Source of the DNA: Pyrenophora tritici-repentis | Lineage: Eukaryota; Ascomycota; Dothideomycetes; Pleosporales; Pleosporaceae | Direction: 5' to 3' | DNA length: 64,000 bases | NCBI RefSeq assembly: GCF_003171515.1 | Contig: NC_089390.1 | Span: 7,936,001-8,000,000, forward strand | Part shown: positions 1-11,512 of the stretch, piece by piece | Layout of the letters: the number at the start of each line of letters is the position of its first letter | How positions within the stretch are numbered: position 1 is the stretch's first letter | Notes under the pieces: generated by a model | Told to the model about the DNA's origin: nothing | Databases searched by the model: none | Seen by the model: only the letters and a program-made list of their open reading frames with translations | Position numbers and translations under genes: made by a program

Positions 1-447
1 GAAGGGCGGGATGCGAGGAGGGTGTTAGGGTTGTTTGTCGCCATGTGCATCGTGTCAAGGGGAGGGGTGATCCTTTCTAGGTCACTAGGAGAGTTGGGAG
101 GTGCTTTCATTCTACCTATGGCTTCCATTTTACATTTGAGGATAGGCGATTGGCGTGTTGCTAGAACTCAAAAGAGCTAGAGAGGAGAGAGACGGAGCAC
201 TCCTGTAGGTAGAAACCACTACCATGCGTGATACCCTAGATTCTGCATGCGAGGATGTAAGATAAAAAAAATCAGATGTTCATTGTTTCTTACATTACGG
301 GTAAAACACCACTATATTGGATGCAAGATAGTCTTCTTTCCAGAGCGCCAAAGGAAACCCAGTCACGGTTACAAGAAACTTTTGTTCGTCTCGATAACCT
401 CACTAGCCTAGTCATACACTTCCTTTCTCCTCTCTTTCCGTCCTTTT
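1..447. other. Intergenic, 3' side of OST1
   Basis: No convincing coding frame is seen. It should hold the 3' UTR and terminator of the OST1 gene, whose stop codon is at 448-450 on the minus strand. Confidence 0.5.
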
Positions 448-1987
448 CTACGCAACCTTCTTCTTCCCAATGCTCATGTCGATACTTCCCAAAACCCACG
501 TAGCAGCGAAGACGGCGAACATGCCTAGCGTGATCACAACCGGCTTCCTGTATCCCGCCGTCCAGGGGTAATCGTACGTCACGATCAAGTCGCGGTCTCT
601 GAACTCGTCTACCAAGTTGATGGCCGTCAAGGTCAAGGTAGTGCGGCCAAGAGTGTCCATGAAGGTCTTGTGAAGCGTCGTCTCATTGCTCACGATTGGG
701 ACTGTGGTGGAGAATTTGACATTCTTTGCGCCCTCGGGGAGGATAACGCGTAGGTTGACGCGAGCGTATGAGATGCCTTCTCCAGAGCGGGGGCCCTCGA
801 GGAAGGGTACTTTGAGCACATATGTCTCGCCAGTTGCGAGCTTGCGGAGGTAAGAGGACAAGTCGGCGTTCCAGCCCACGCGGAAGCTGTACTTCCAGGT
901 TCCAAAGATGGGATATCGGGGCTTCAGTTCCAACAGAGCTTCCTTGCTGCCAGGACGGAACTTGGATGTCGAAACATTGCCAATGTCGTCGGTAAAGTAT
1001 GGATCTACTGCGCCGGGGGCAAGTGGCATGACCAGGCCCTTGAGCGCAGACGTGGGTGGGTTCAGGTAGCTTTGTCTCTGCCACTCGACGCGCGAGAAGT
1101 GATTTTTGAGGCCTGCACCCTGGTTCACGAGCCAGTACCGCTCTTCAGAGGCCAAGTTGCCGCCCCAGTGCGAGACTTCAATGTCGCGCTCCAAAAGTGT
1201 GGCATGAGTAACGGGTTTGGTAAAGTCGTAGCGCACGCTCACGGGCTGCTGGGCGCCGGCGGGCACGTTATTGTAGAGGCCGTATGTGAAGGTTGAACCC
1301 TGTTTCTGGGGGTCGGCCTTTTGCTCTTCATTGAGCTCGGCGGGAAGGGTCGTGTAGTCCGGGATATCGGTGTTGGGAAACTTGACCTTGGTTCGCTGCT
1401 TCTCGGTCACGTAGGCCGAGGGGGTGTATGCGCTGAAGGTGTACTGCAGGTACTGCTTGTCCGTCTGTGCAATTGTCGCGGGAACTGGCTGGAGTGCCGA
1501 GAGGATGGAGTAGGAGATGCTGATGGTCCGTTGGGCCTTGGGTGCAAGCGCTTCGGGGAGATGAATCTTGTAGTATTCAACAGAGCTGGACATGACATGT
1601 CAGACGGGCTTGCCCCAATTGCACCATTGAAGCCTACCTTTCTGCATCAAAGCCAACAACTTCGACCTTGAAGATGCCCTTGTCGACTGCCTTCTTATCC
1701 CTCACTTCCAGACCTCCAACCTTGGCCAGCAGGCTCGAGTCAAAAGGCAGATAGTATTCCGACTGCGGCTTGGTATCAATGTTCTCGATTATGACATTGA
1801 TGGTTTCGCGCGGATACGCCTTGTCCAAATTGGTGGTCCGGACCAGATTGGTATTCTTGAACACCTGGGGCGGCGTGAAAGTGGTGGGGAGCACTTGCTT
1901 GGATAGCAGCGGTTGCGAGAGGTTCAGTTCGGCGCACCCGAGACTTGATAGTGCTGCTATGCAGCTTACGAGGGAGAAGGACCTCAT
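448..1987 (-). CDS. OST1: Ribophorin I / oligosaccharyltransferase subunit OST1
   Basis: Subunit of the ER oligosaccharyltransferase that N-glycosylates nascent proteins. Two exons (1987-1638 and 1585-448) with a 52-nt GT-AG intron give 495 aa, the usual size for fungal OST1. The N-terminus (MRSFSLVSCIAALSSLGCAE) is a signal peptide, followed by the beta-rich ribophorin I lumenal domain. One C-terminal transmembrane segment lies at about residues 463-485 and the tail ends GKKKVA, a KKxx-type ER retrieval signal. The gene diverges from the pseudouridine gene across 226 bp, so the two probably share a promoter region. The family call rests on overall sequence character and topology; the intron is set by reading phase. 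Confidence 0.93.
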
Positions 1988-2213
1988 TGTGAATAGCAGC
2001 CAAGCTATCCAGTCATGTAAGAGGTCGGTGTTGGACGAGACGACGAGAATGGCCTGGGTGAGTGTGAAGGTCGATTGCTGAGTACACGGCTGTCAATTGC
2101 GTCGTGTTCTCTTCGGAGTTGCTGGCACCTCCGCGTCTGTGCGTCTGTGCGTCCACAGCTCAAGCTTCAGCCCCTCCACGGCTGCACTACAAACGTCACT
2201 CGCGCATATTAAC
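1988..2213. promoter_or_regulatory. Shared divergent promoter region OST1 / pseudouridine gene
   Basis: This 226-bp interval separates two divergent start codons, so it must carry the promoters of both genes. It contains a short tandem CTGTGCGT-type repeat near 2136-2155. No specific factor site can be claimed. Confidence 0.5.
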
Positions 2214-4825
2214 ATGAGACTGCTAGCAAAATCAACTGGAAGACCGCGCATTCCTACGGCGTCTGCTGCCATAGCGACGTCTTTGGGGAGGCGTCATCTA
2301 ACCAACAATGGCTTCTTCCGCGTCTCGGAAGAGGTGCGCGAAGCTCTGCATTCGAAGAAGCCCGTTGTCGCGCTGGAGACGACCATCTACACGCATGGTA
2401 GGCATGCACAGCCCAATCCCTAAAGGGAACGCATATATAATCGTCCCACAGGCTTCCCCTATCCCGAGAACGTAGCCCTCGCATCCCTTCTCGAGAGCGT
2501 AGTCCGAGCCAATGGTGGTATTCCGGCCACCATTGGCGTCTTGGATGGTGTAGCACGTGTAGGCATGGACCCAGAAGAGCTCATAAGACTGGCTTCTGCC
2601 GCTGGTCAATCCACTACCCTGAAGCTTTCCAGACGTGACCTTGGCTACGTGTGCGGCATGCGATTGACCGACAAGTCCTTCAATGGAGGCACCACCGTCT
2701 CCGGTACCATGCTGCTAGCCCATCTGGCTGGAATCAAAATTTTCGGCACCGGTGGTCTTGGTGGCGTCCATCGCGGAGCAGAGTCAACCATGGACATCTC
2801 ATGCGACCTTACTGAGTTATCTCGCACCGCAGTAGCAGTGGTGGCGGCAGGGTGCAAGAGCTTCCTCGATATCCCCAAAACTATAGAGTATCTTGAGACC
2901 GAGGGAGTTGGTATCAGCACTTTTGCCGACGGACGTCCGGGAAATGTGGACTTTCCTGCTTTTTGGTCGCGTGACAGTGGCGTCAGGAGTCCGACTACCA
3001 TCGCGGACGAGATTGAAGCTGCTGCTATCATCTGTAAGTCTTCAGTCTAGTTGAAGAATTCAATCTGATCCAAGACTCCAATCTGCTTGAAGGAGCTAAC
3101 TTCTAACGCTCTACAGATGCTCAGCACACACTACAAATCACCTCCGGCCTACTCTTCGCCAATCCAATTCCAACCGAGTTTGCTATACCCAAGGAAGAAA
3201 TGGATGTGATTATCGCAGATGCCTTACGACAAGCTGATGCCTCCCACATCTCCGGCAAAGATATCACGCCCTTTGTCCTAGCTAAGATCAAAGAGCTCAC
3301 CAATGGCAAGAGCATCCCCGCCAACCGAGGACTCATAGAATCAAACGTCAAACGGGCAACCATTATAGCACGAGAGCTTGCAATCCTAGAAGCGAAGCAG
3401 GAAGACGCCCAAGGGTGAGCCAGCCACTCTTGTTGCTTGATAGTAGAACTGGCACTGATGTAAGTATATTAGACAAACTGCCTTTTCATTCACTCCCCTT
3501 CAGTCCAGTCCTGCGGCTACAGCCGAAGACCGGTTACGTAATGCATCTCTATCGCCCTCTGAACCTCTTCCTTCTACTCCCGCTACTAATTTTACGCCTG
3601 CGTCTGAGACCAAACAACATGCCGATATTGTGGTAGCAGGCGCCCTTGCAGTTGACTTTTCGTGTGACTATGCCCCCTTGTCTGCTTCTGCTAGCAACAC
3701 CGATCCACTGCCGCATACGTCCAACCCAGCAGTAATCACGCAAACTCTTGGAGGCGTTGCACATAACATTGCCAAAGCCGCACACCTACTCGGCTCATCT
3801 GTGCGTCTTCACAGCGCCGTCGGAGACGATCTAAGCGGCCGTGCAGCAATCGCTCAGCTCCAAGAGGAAGGCATGTCCGTATCTGGCATCGAGACGCTCC
3901 CTGGCCCCTCTCGAACCGCGCAATACGTTGCCATTAACAACACGAACAAAGACCTCGCACTCGCAATGGCAGACATGTCAATCCTAGAAACAATCCCCGA
4001 TACCACTACTAGCCACCTCGCCAATCTCATTTTCAACAACAGCACATTCCACCGCCCTAAAGTATTCGTCGCAGACGCAAACTGGTCCTCATCCGCCCTA
4101 CATATCTGGCTCCAATCCGCCCGCCAGAAGAACACCACCACAATTTTCGAGCCCGTCTCCACCGCAAAAGCCCTTCGTATCTTCCCCCCCCGCCAGCACT
4201 ACAGCTCCCAGTCCATCTGTCTACCCCCACCCCCTCGCACACATAACAACACCCAATATCCACGAACTCACCGCCCTACATACCTATGCCGAGGAAAAAA
4301 ACTTCTTCTCCACAACGCCCAGCTGGTTCACCATCATCGACGCCCTCGGTATCCCGACCACCGGCCTCCGCGTCCCCCTCGCCCTAACCGTCGGTTCCGA
4401 CGTCGTTGACCGCGGTACCCCCTCAACAAGCCATCAAACTCCTCCCCTTCTTCCCTACTATACTGACCAAACTCGGTCCCAAGGGCGTATTGATGACACG
4501 TCTTCTCCCGTTCAACGATCCCGCGTTGCAGGATGACACAGAGAGACAGTTTGTGCTGGCGAGGAACATGAATGGGGATGCGGAAAGCGGCGTGGGTGGG
4601 TTATATGTGAGACTGTTTCCAGTAGAGAAGGTGCTGCAACCTGAGGAAGTCATCAGTGTCAATGGCATTGGCGATACGTTTTGTGGTGCGCTGGCACATA
4701 CTCTAAGTCAGGGCAGGAGGATACAGGATGTGGTTGCTTTTGCACAGAGAGCAGCGAGTCTTAGTTTAAGGTCGAGGGAAGCAGTCAGTCCGGGGCTGAA
4801 GGGACTCAGAACTGTCGTCGCCTAG
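2214..4825 (+). CDS. Bifunctional pseudouridine-5'-phosphate glycosidase / PfkB-type pseudouridine kinase, frame broken twice
   Basis: Predicted to break down pseudouridine: the C-terminal half phosphorylates it and the N-terminal half splits pseudouridine-5'-phosphate into uracil and ribose-5-phosphate. Exons: 2214-2397, 2452-3033, 3117-3414 and 3509-4825. The PsuG/IndA part includes GGTTVSGT and the catalytic-Lys segment AGCKSFLDIPKTIEYLET. A Ser/Pro/Thr linker leads to a ribokinase-type domain that starts near ADIVVAGALAVDF and ends with the NGIGDTFCGAL motif (catalytic Asp). In the kinase half the frame shifts at a run of eight C (4184-4191) and again at five C (about 4417-4421). Dropping one base at each site joins three good coding stretches, so this is either a sequencing artefact or a decaying kinase. 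Bacterial psuG and psuK are separate genes; fused forms are known in fungi. Confidence 0.82.
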
Positions 4826-4850
4826 GTGACATGAAATACTTCACACACTA
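4826..4850 (+). repeat. Solo terminal inverted repeat of the window's MITE family
   Basis: Directly after the stop codon of the pseudouridine gene lies GGTGACATGAAATACTTCAC, which closely matches the ends of the element at 23909-24040 (GGGTGACATGAAATGCTTGA). No partner inverted repeat is seen within the next few hundred bases, so this is at most a solo or decayed end. Confidence 0.4.
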
Positions 4851-5065
4851 ATATGCACAGGGTACGTACGCCAAATACACTTGATAGAGATACGATAGCA
4901 GGGCTTACGTACACTGTCACTACTGAATATTATGTTTTATATAGCTGTGGTTGTGTGGGCATTCACAAAAAAGTAACTAGGAATGTGTTTACGTTAGCCT
5001 ACTGTAGCAAAAAAAGTCATAATTTAAAGAGCTACATAGATAATAGACAGACAAAAAAATCAAAA

Positions 5066-5184
5066 ACATACAACAGCGGGGATTCGCCAGTGGTCACCCA
5101 CCTGACTACTAGTCCGCCGGTACACCGCTTGAGTACCGCTGAGCGAACGGGAAGCGCTATTGTCGATGTCCTATGGTCGTATGC
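5066..5184 (-). rRNA. 5S ribosomal RNA, isolated copy
   Basis: The minus strand reads CATACGACCATAGG at its 5' end and GTTGTATG at its 3' end; these pair as helix I over eight base pairs. The interior has the conserved 5S blocks TTCCCGTTCGCTCAGC, GTAGTCAGGTGGGTGACCAC and GCGAATCCCCGCTG. Length is about 118 nt. Just past the 3' end on the minus strand is TTTTTGATTTTTTT, a Pol III terminator. Filamentous ascomycetes usually carry 5S genes dispersed in the genome rather than in the rDNA repeat, which fits this isolated location. A slightly decayed copy cannot be excluded. Confidence 0.88.
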
Positions 5185-5493
5185 GGAAGAGGCATAGATT
5201 GGAGAAAACATAATGTTGTGATGTTTTGATACTAGGTGGGAGAAACTACGTAGGCGGATACAATATCATAAACAAAGTACAGACTAAGTGTCAGAGCCCC
5301 ATGAATATTTATGTACGTCCTTTGAAATAGCCTAAAGTATAGGTGTAGATAAATAAGTGTCGTAAAATGAGCCCTATTATGCGCTCTCAATAGAACTTAC
5401 ACACCACTTTTGTACTTCAACCCCCCGATCAGCACAACGAAACAGAATAAGAAAATTGGTTTAAGGAGCCCTTGAGCCAAACATACTCAGCCC

Positions 5494-8130
5494 TTACACA
5501 TCCTTGACAAACCCTACTTCAATAACCTTGTCCATGCTAACACTCAAACTAGCAATCTTGGCCCTACTGTTCTCCCTCAAGAAGAAAAATGCCTCCAAGA
5601 ACATCATTCTGATCAAGCTGGATCCTGGCTTTACTTTCATCTGCTCTTTGCCAATGATATACAGGACCTCGCGGTTGAAAGCTCGCTCGAGCTTTTCCAG
5701 GCGCGAGGATGTTGTTGAGGTCGAGGTGCGGGAGTGGGGAGTACATGTGCCAGGAGTTGCTGTAGTCATTAGGATAGGGATTTTAGTGTCGATGGAAGTA
5801 GTGGCGGCGTCAGGAGCAGATGATTCCTTCTCAGCTTCGCCTCCGCAATCAAGCGCGCGAGAAATGATGTGGTTATGAATTTTATCGTAGATCAGCGACG
5901 CCAAATCTGGCGTTATGACTTCGTCCATGTAGCCGTGGCGGACGACAAGGCGGTAACAATGGGGGACTGCGAGACGGGAGACCGAGTATCGGTTTTCTGG
6001 TTCCACAAAGGGGACCTCGAGGGGCCGCAAGTGGAAGAAGACGATTACCTCGGGAACAGTGACGAGTTTGCGGATGAACTGGGAGAAGACGATTGGTGTT
6101 GTTTCGCCGGCTTTGTCGAAGAAGATGCCGAAACCTTCCATTGTGCCGATGGGCTTAGAGTCGTATTTTTCGGTGAGGGTGAGGCGGCCGTCGGGTAGGG
6201 TCTTGACAAAATGGGTGGTTGGGAAGCGGTCACTAGCCTCGGCGCTCCATTGTTGCTCTTTGCCGAAGCGCCAGAGGATGAAGATGGAGCCGAGGAGACA
6301 GGCGAGGAGAATAGTGAACCAGGCGCCGTCGGGTACTTTGATCAAAGCAGAAGAGAGGTATGCACCGTCGAGACAGGCGATGATGAGCCAGGGGAGCAGT
6401 ACAAAGTAGGGCTTGATTTGCCAGACTAATATTGCTACCAAGGTGACCATGCATGTGTCAAAGAAGGTGACAAACATGACGCAGACGCCATATGCGTTAC
6501 CCAGTGACGTTGTGTTGTTGTAGATAGAAGCCACGAGTACGGTGCCGATCATGAGCAGCCAGTTGATGCTGGGGATGTAAAGCTGGCCGTGGTATGTAGT
6601 AGAAGTGTGAATGACCTTGATCTGCGGGAAATACGAGAGCTTCATGATTTGAGACAGAAGCTATAAGTGATCAGCTGGTGTATTTAGCAGCTAAACTGAA
6701 GCAACATACCTGGAAGGTTGCTGTAATCATGGCTTGTGACGCCACAATAGCGGCGGCAATGGCGACGACGAGCGAGAAGATGAGCCAGCCATGAGGAACG
6801 CAGTTGTAGAAGGGATTGGCGTAGGCCGCTGGATGAACACTGATGTATGCAGCCTGACCACTATAGGCGAGTAGTAGACACGGATATGCGTATCCAAGCC
6901 AGCTAATCTGCACAGCGCGGCGACTGAAAGCACCAATATCGGCAAAGAGGGCCTCAACACCTGTAAAGGCGAGAAGGATACCCCCCAGACTCCTCCAACC
7001 ATGGTATTTGTTGCGGATCAGATAGTCGAAAGCATAATAGGGATTGAACGCCTTAAGAATCTTATAATCGTAACTATACTAGTCAGCTAGTGTATTTTGG
7101 AAATATTATAGGGAACTTACTTTGAAAGGTTGTAGATACCAAATCCAGCGTTCAAAGCTAGCCACACGATAACAATTGGTGAAAAAACAACCGTCAACTT
7201 TGTGATACCAAACGGCTGTACTACAAATAGCAGGATCAGAATCGCGCATGTCACTCCGATGATAGTCGACTTTTCAATGTCGGGCTTGACAACGTTCAGA
7301 CCCTGAACAGCACCAAGCACTGACTGGGCTGGCGTCAAGACACCATCGGCCATAACCATGGAAACAGATAGCACACCAATGACCTGCAGCAAGCCACGAA
7401 AGAACTTTGACTTTTCTATCGCAGATCGAATGCCCCTCGTGGAGCGACCCAAGTCCTCAGTTTTATGCCGCTGCATGCGTACAAGGGTGGCTTCGCGAGG
7501 GTCTCGATTGGCAATGTTCGCCTATGCATAGTGATGAGCAAGCCAACCACGTGTGATTGTAGAACTGGAGCGGCGTACATATTTAGAAAGCAGTGAGTAG
7601 GTACTAAAAGTACCACCTTCGCCGTCATTGTCGGCGTGCAGAATAACCAAGACGTACTTGATAGTAACCATCAAGGTAATGGACCACAAGACAAGTGACA
7701 AGGCGCCCAGTAGATCAGCATGGCTAGGGGCTACCGTGAACGTAGAAGAAAATACATAGAGCGGAGAAGTGCCAATATCGCCGTAGATGACACCGATGGA
7801 CTGGTAGGCTAGGACAAAGATCTGCCCCAGACTAAATGCCTGCGATTCAATTTGTCAGTGGACTACTTAGTGTTGTGGAACTGAGAAAACAAAACAAAAA
7901 CCCCTCAACTATGCGCAACATACCTGGCTGCGCTTGAAATCGCGCTCGTCCCTCAGACCCGCATCCTCGTCTTCCGCCTCTTCCAGCTCGCTGATCTTCG
8001 CCTCGACCGACGACCTCTTGGGCGGCCGCGTGCGCGACCGCGATCGTAAAGGGTACACACCACCAATCGAAGAGGGATGCAGCTGTATTGGATGCGCGTC
8101 TGCATCTGCAAACTGTATTGAAGTCTCCAT
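5494..8130 (-). CDS. HAK/KUP-family high-affinity potassium transporter
   Basis: Plasma-membrane K+ uptake protein of the KUP/HAK/KT family. Five exons (8130-7924, 7839-7579, 7521-7121, 7073-6710, 6660-5494) join in phase to 799 aa, a normal size for fungal HAK proteins. Family signatures include VIYGDIGTSPLYV at the start of the membrane domain and NDGEGGTFSTYSLL shortly after, followed by about a dozen hydrophobic segments and a long hydrophilic C-terminal region with a Ser/Thr-rich insert (STSTTSSRLEKL). The acidic N-terminal tail (residues 1-69) is cytosolic by analogy. All four introns are GT-AG and short. The upstream region to 9.6 kb is gene-free. Confidence 0.94.
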
Positions 8131-9613
8131 GCCAGGTAGGTGGTGCAGTCTGTACTATGGATTTGTTCACAACTGGCTCAGCGAGCGACTTATACATGCC
8201 CTTGTTATCTCTGCCCGAAGCGGTGCATGGTGTGCTGTGACAATTACATCTGGTAAACAGACCTGACCAGTAGCCGGCGCAAATCTTTGGTTGGCTGCAC
8301 CCGTCTAGTGCTTATCGTGAGAAGGCCATTCTCTACCCACGTGTAGTTAGCTGAGCCTTTGTTTAGCCAGGGGCGTGCAGTTGCGGGATTTATTTAGACA
8401 CACATGGCAACCGGGAGTGAGCGCACAAGGATTATCACATGCAAGCACCTGGGTGCCGTAAAATACTGGACAGTGGGTAAGTACCCAATAGACGTGTCAG
8501 GCGGCTACAGTGGTTTTTTTACACTGGTATGTCTAGTATTTTATGACACCCGGGTGCAGGCTGTTTGGGCCAACTGACGAATCTCCCACGCCACAGTCAC
8601 TGGGGAAATATCCCCATGTTCCGGACAAGCCCATTTAACCGATATTTCGCCCCAGGAACAAAATTCGAGTGCCGGCACACTTAGTGTTGAGCTGGGCAAA
8701 GGGGTAGTGCAAGCGGACGCGGCTGGGGTTCTACCGGCCCGTTGTTATCTATCCTCACAGCCGGTATCGTAAACACAGAAGCTTATGGTGAATGTTACGG
8801 GACGCCACAAAAGTACGAGACTCGTCTGAAGGCAGCTGGCATGGAAAAGCCGTGTTCTTTTTGGGACAAGTTGCTCACGGCCACGCCACGCGTAACCACT
8901 GCTAAGACACGCCCCACCAATAAGACAGATGCGCTAGAGTACAAGCGGCTGTCCCGAGAATGCTCGGTCTAACCTTCACCAAACAAACCGATATTTGTTC
9001 CAGATAAGTCTTGTCTCTCGTGTTGACCTGGATGACATAATCTTGAGTTCACTTCTAGCTTTTTCCTTCAAAGTGAGTGTGCGTAAGAGGGCTAACGTGG
9101 GTACTGCTAACACGAGCCGGTGATTGCTTTTGTTGTGTGTGCCGTGGCTGTGCAAATGCAAGTAGGCGCTTCGGGATTTACGCCACCGGATCCAACCTTT
9201 CTACACACGGTGTACGCTATCTATTGAACACTCGCAGCTCGTGTGAAAGTACAGGCGCGAGTGCAGTAGAACAACTGCCGCGAAACACATCCCACATCTA
9301 TGTAGGATTTTGGCCATACACAGATCAATCCCTCCCGTTCTTGCACCCAACTGCACTACCCCACTTTGACCCCTGCTTGCTGCAAATCCCTTGCTGCAAC
9401 AATCATACGATATTTGTGAGACTCAGTCTGGATTTACTGGGTTACTAAACCAAAACACAATAGATGTAGCATTCTATTCCACTAAAGCAATACTATAAAC
9501 CCATGCCATATCTTCCAGACTCCCCAACTCCGCGTCATCGTCTAAGCCGGGTATTCGCGAATATCAATCCATTCGCAATTGCAAGCCCTGAATGAGCGGT
9601 CTATGCAGGCCTC
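8131..9613. other. Long intergenic region between HAK transporter and SCJ1
   Basis: About 1.5 kb without a supportable gene; short open frames here lack splice partners or recognisable motifs. It contains a MITE-like element at 8445-8557 and presumably the HAK promoter. Confidence 0.6.
8445..8557 (+). repeat. MITE-like element, copy A
   Basis: A 113-bp element bounded by imperfect inverted repeats: left CACCTGGGTGCCGTAAAATAC, and the right end read inverted GCACCCGGGTGTCATAAAATAC. The centre carries GGCGGCTACAGTGG, shared with copy C in the same orientation. The flanks GCAAGC and GCAGGC may be remnants of a target-site duplication. It has no coding capacity. Confidence 0.8.
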
Positions 9614-11010
9614 CTATAACTCGTCGTGCTCGTCCTGCTCTGGCATCTTGATTGCTTCCGAGCTCCTCCCAAGCTCAGCATCAATGCTAACGCCCGCCTT
9701 CTTCCTGTACTTTTCCCATACACCCCAAAAGTCCTTTTCCATACCCTTTTCCATCTGATCTGGTAGCACAACAACGTACTCAACATGTAAGTTGCCGAAT
9801 TGCAGACCCTCATTGTTCTCGAGGTGCTGATGCCATATTGGCATGCCCTCTTCCTTGACAATTTCAACGTGATTGGGTTGTACGACTTCGCCCCGTTTGC
9901 GAGAAAGTTGGACAATGTGACCGTCGAGGTGCGTAATGTTGCGCGTCCAGTCGCCCAACCAGGCTTCTCGAAGTGAAAGGACTTCGCGCCAGAAGAGGTC
10001 TTTGCCCCGTCTCCTGAAGAAAGTACCGTCGGTACGTTCGTGCTCTTGCTGTCCCAGTACCGGTTCTGATTCACTGAGATGTACAATGAGGTCGCCAGCG
10101 ACGTAGTCGGGACTTTCGTCCGCTTCGTTCTCGTAGGTGATGCGCACGCCTTTGGGCATGCCCTTTTCGATCTCGAGTTTATGTGTCTCCGCCTCGCGGA
10201 TGACTCGACTGCCGGCACAGACGGGGCAAGGCTTCTTGATCATCTTTCCTTTGCCGTGACATTGGTCACAGTGGACCTGTACTTGCTGGAACAATCCCGG
10301 TGCAAGCTGCTGGCGTTGTATACGTACACCACGTCCACCACACGTACTACAGGTCTCTACGTGTCCATCTTCTGAGCCCGAGCCCTCGCAGGCCGAGCAA
10401 ATAGCTTGCTTCTCGATTGTGAATTCAGTTTTCCGGCCGTTGTAGAAGTCGCGGAGGGGCACGGCCACCCTAACTTCCATGTTTGGTCCTCGTCGCTCTC
10501 CGCCCTGATGTCCAAAGTGTCCTGAGCCACCGAAGAAGCGCGAGAAGAGGTCGAAGGGGTCGTGTTGTTGGCGAGGTCCACCGCCCTGCTTGTGCTGTTG
10601 GATGCCATCGTGGCCGTATTGGTCGTAGATCTTGCGGGTCTCTTTTTCGCTCAGAACCTCATAGGCTTCGGCTACTTCGACAAACTTCTTCCCCGCTTCA
10701 TCGTCCCCACTGCGGCGCATTAGGAAGACATTGGTATACTTTTGGCTGGTTGGACGTACGGGTTCTTGTCGGGATGGTACTTTTTACTAAGCGTTCGATA
10801 GGCCTTTTTAATTTCGCGCTCCGAGGCGTCTTTTTTGAGCCCAAGTAACTAAATCGCCCAAATCAGCTCACACATTTCGACCTGAGATTTGAACACAGAA
10901 CAGATGGGTAGATAAAAGTGAGGTTGACATACCTTGTAATAATCTTCGGCACCCACGACTAGGAGCGCTAAACAGGCCACCACAAAGAACAGGGCTATCC
11001 GTGGGAGCAT
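9614..11010 (-). CDS. SCJ1: ER-lumenal DnaJ co-chaperone (SCJ1-like)
   Basis: J-protein partner of the ER Hsp70 (BiP/Kar2) in folding and degradation of lumenal proteins. Exons 11010-10933, 10848-10760 and 10709-9614 give 420 aa. The order is: signal peptide ([20 protein letters not shown]); J domain with the HPD motif in KKYHPDKNP; Gly/Phe-rich segment; four CxxCxGx(G/R) zinc-finger repeats ([32 protein letters not shown]); substrate-binding C-terminal domain; and the terminal ER retention signal HDEL. I chose the ATG at 11010 because it starts the signal peptide exactly. The gene diverges from mitochondrial uS17m across about 500 bp. Confidence 0.95.
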
Positions 11011-11512
11011 GCTGGTTATCAGTCGCGCCAACGGCGACGTCGAAGTTGCGGAAGTGAGTGGACGGGATTTTAGGTGAATCCGAATTTACAAATGTGAAAA
11101 GGCACGTGTCTACATGAAGTTTGCAGAAAAAGTATGAGGCCAAGCGACCTCTTAAGAAGGAAGGAACTGGGTGGATACGGAAGAGGGAGACTTGAAATGT
11201 GGAAGACTGAAGTTCCAAGGTTCGCGACTATGGACACGATAGCAGGAACGTAGATTATGCAGCCAATCGGAGTTAAGGCTTGGCATTGCCGTCTTCTACT
11301 TTTCGTGCAGACGAGCCTCAAGCGCGGAGCGTCAATTAAGTTGATTGAGAGGCAGCAACAAGGCCGAACGGCAAACCGGCTACGTCATACGATATACTGT
11401 AAGAGGACGCATTGAGTTGTTGTCTTGGACTACGCTCCTGCACAGTACTGTACAGTATAGTACACCACACTACACCACACCACACTACACCACACCACAC
11501 CACACGCTCGCC
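11011..11512. promoter_or_regulatory. Shared divergent promoter region SCJ1 / uS17m with CACAC/CACTA microsatellite
   Basis: The interval separates two divergent start codons. Immediately upstream of the uS17m ATG (about 11459-11507) is an irregular pentanucleotide tract of CACAC and CACTA units, likely in the 5' leader. No coding sequence is supported. Confidence 0.55.

Noticed and set aside
4184..4421. Extra introns to explain the kinase frame shifts
   Set aside because: The sequence between the two shifts reads as a good kinase segment with no gaps, leaving no room for introns.
4853..5197. 114-codon plus-strand frame downstream of the pseudouridine gene
   Set aside because: It runs antisense through the 5S rRNA gene and has no protein-like features.
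9077..9448. 123-codon plus-strand frame upstream of SCJ1
   Set aside because: Low protein likeness (Cys/Leu mix without periodicity), with no promoter or splice context.
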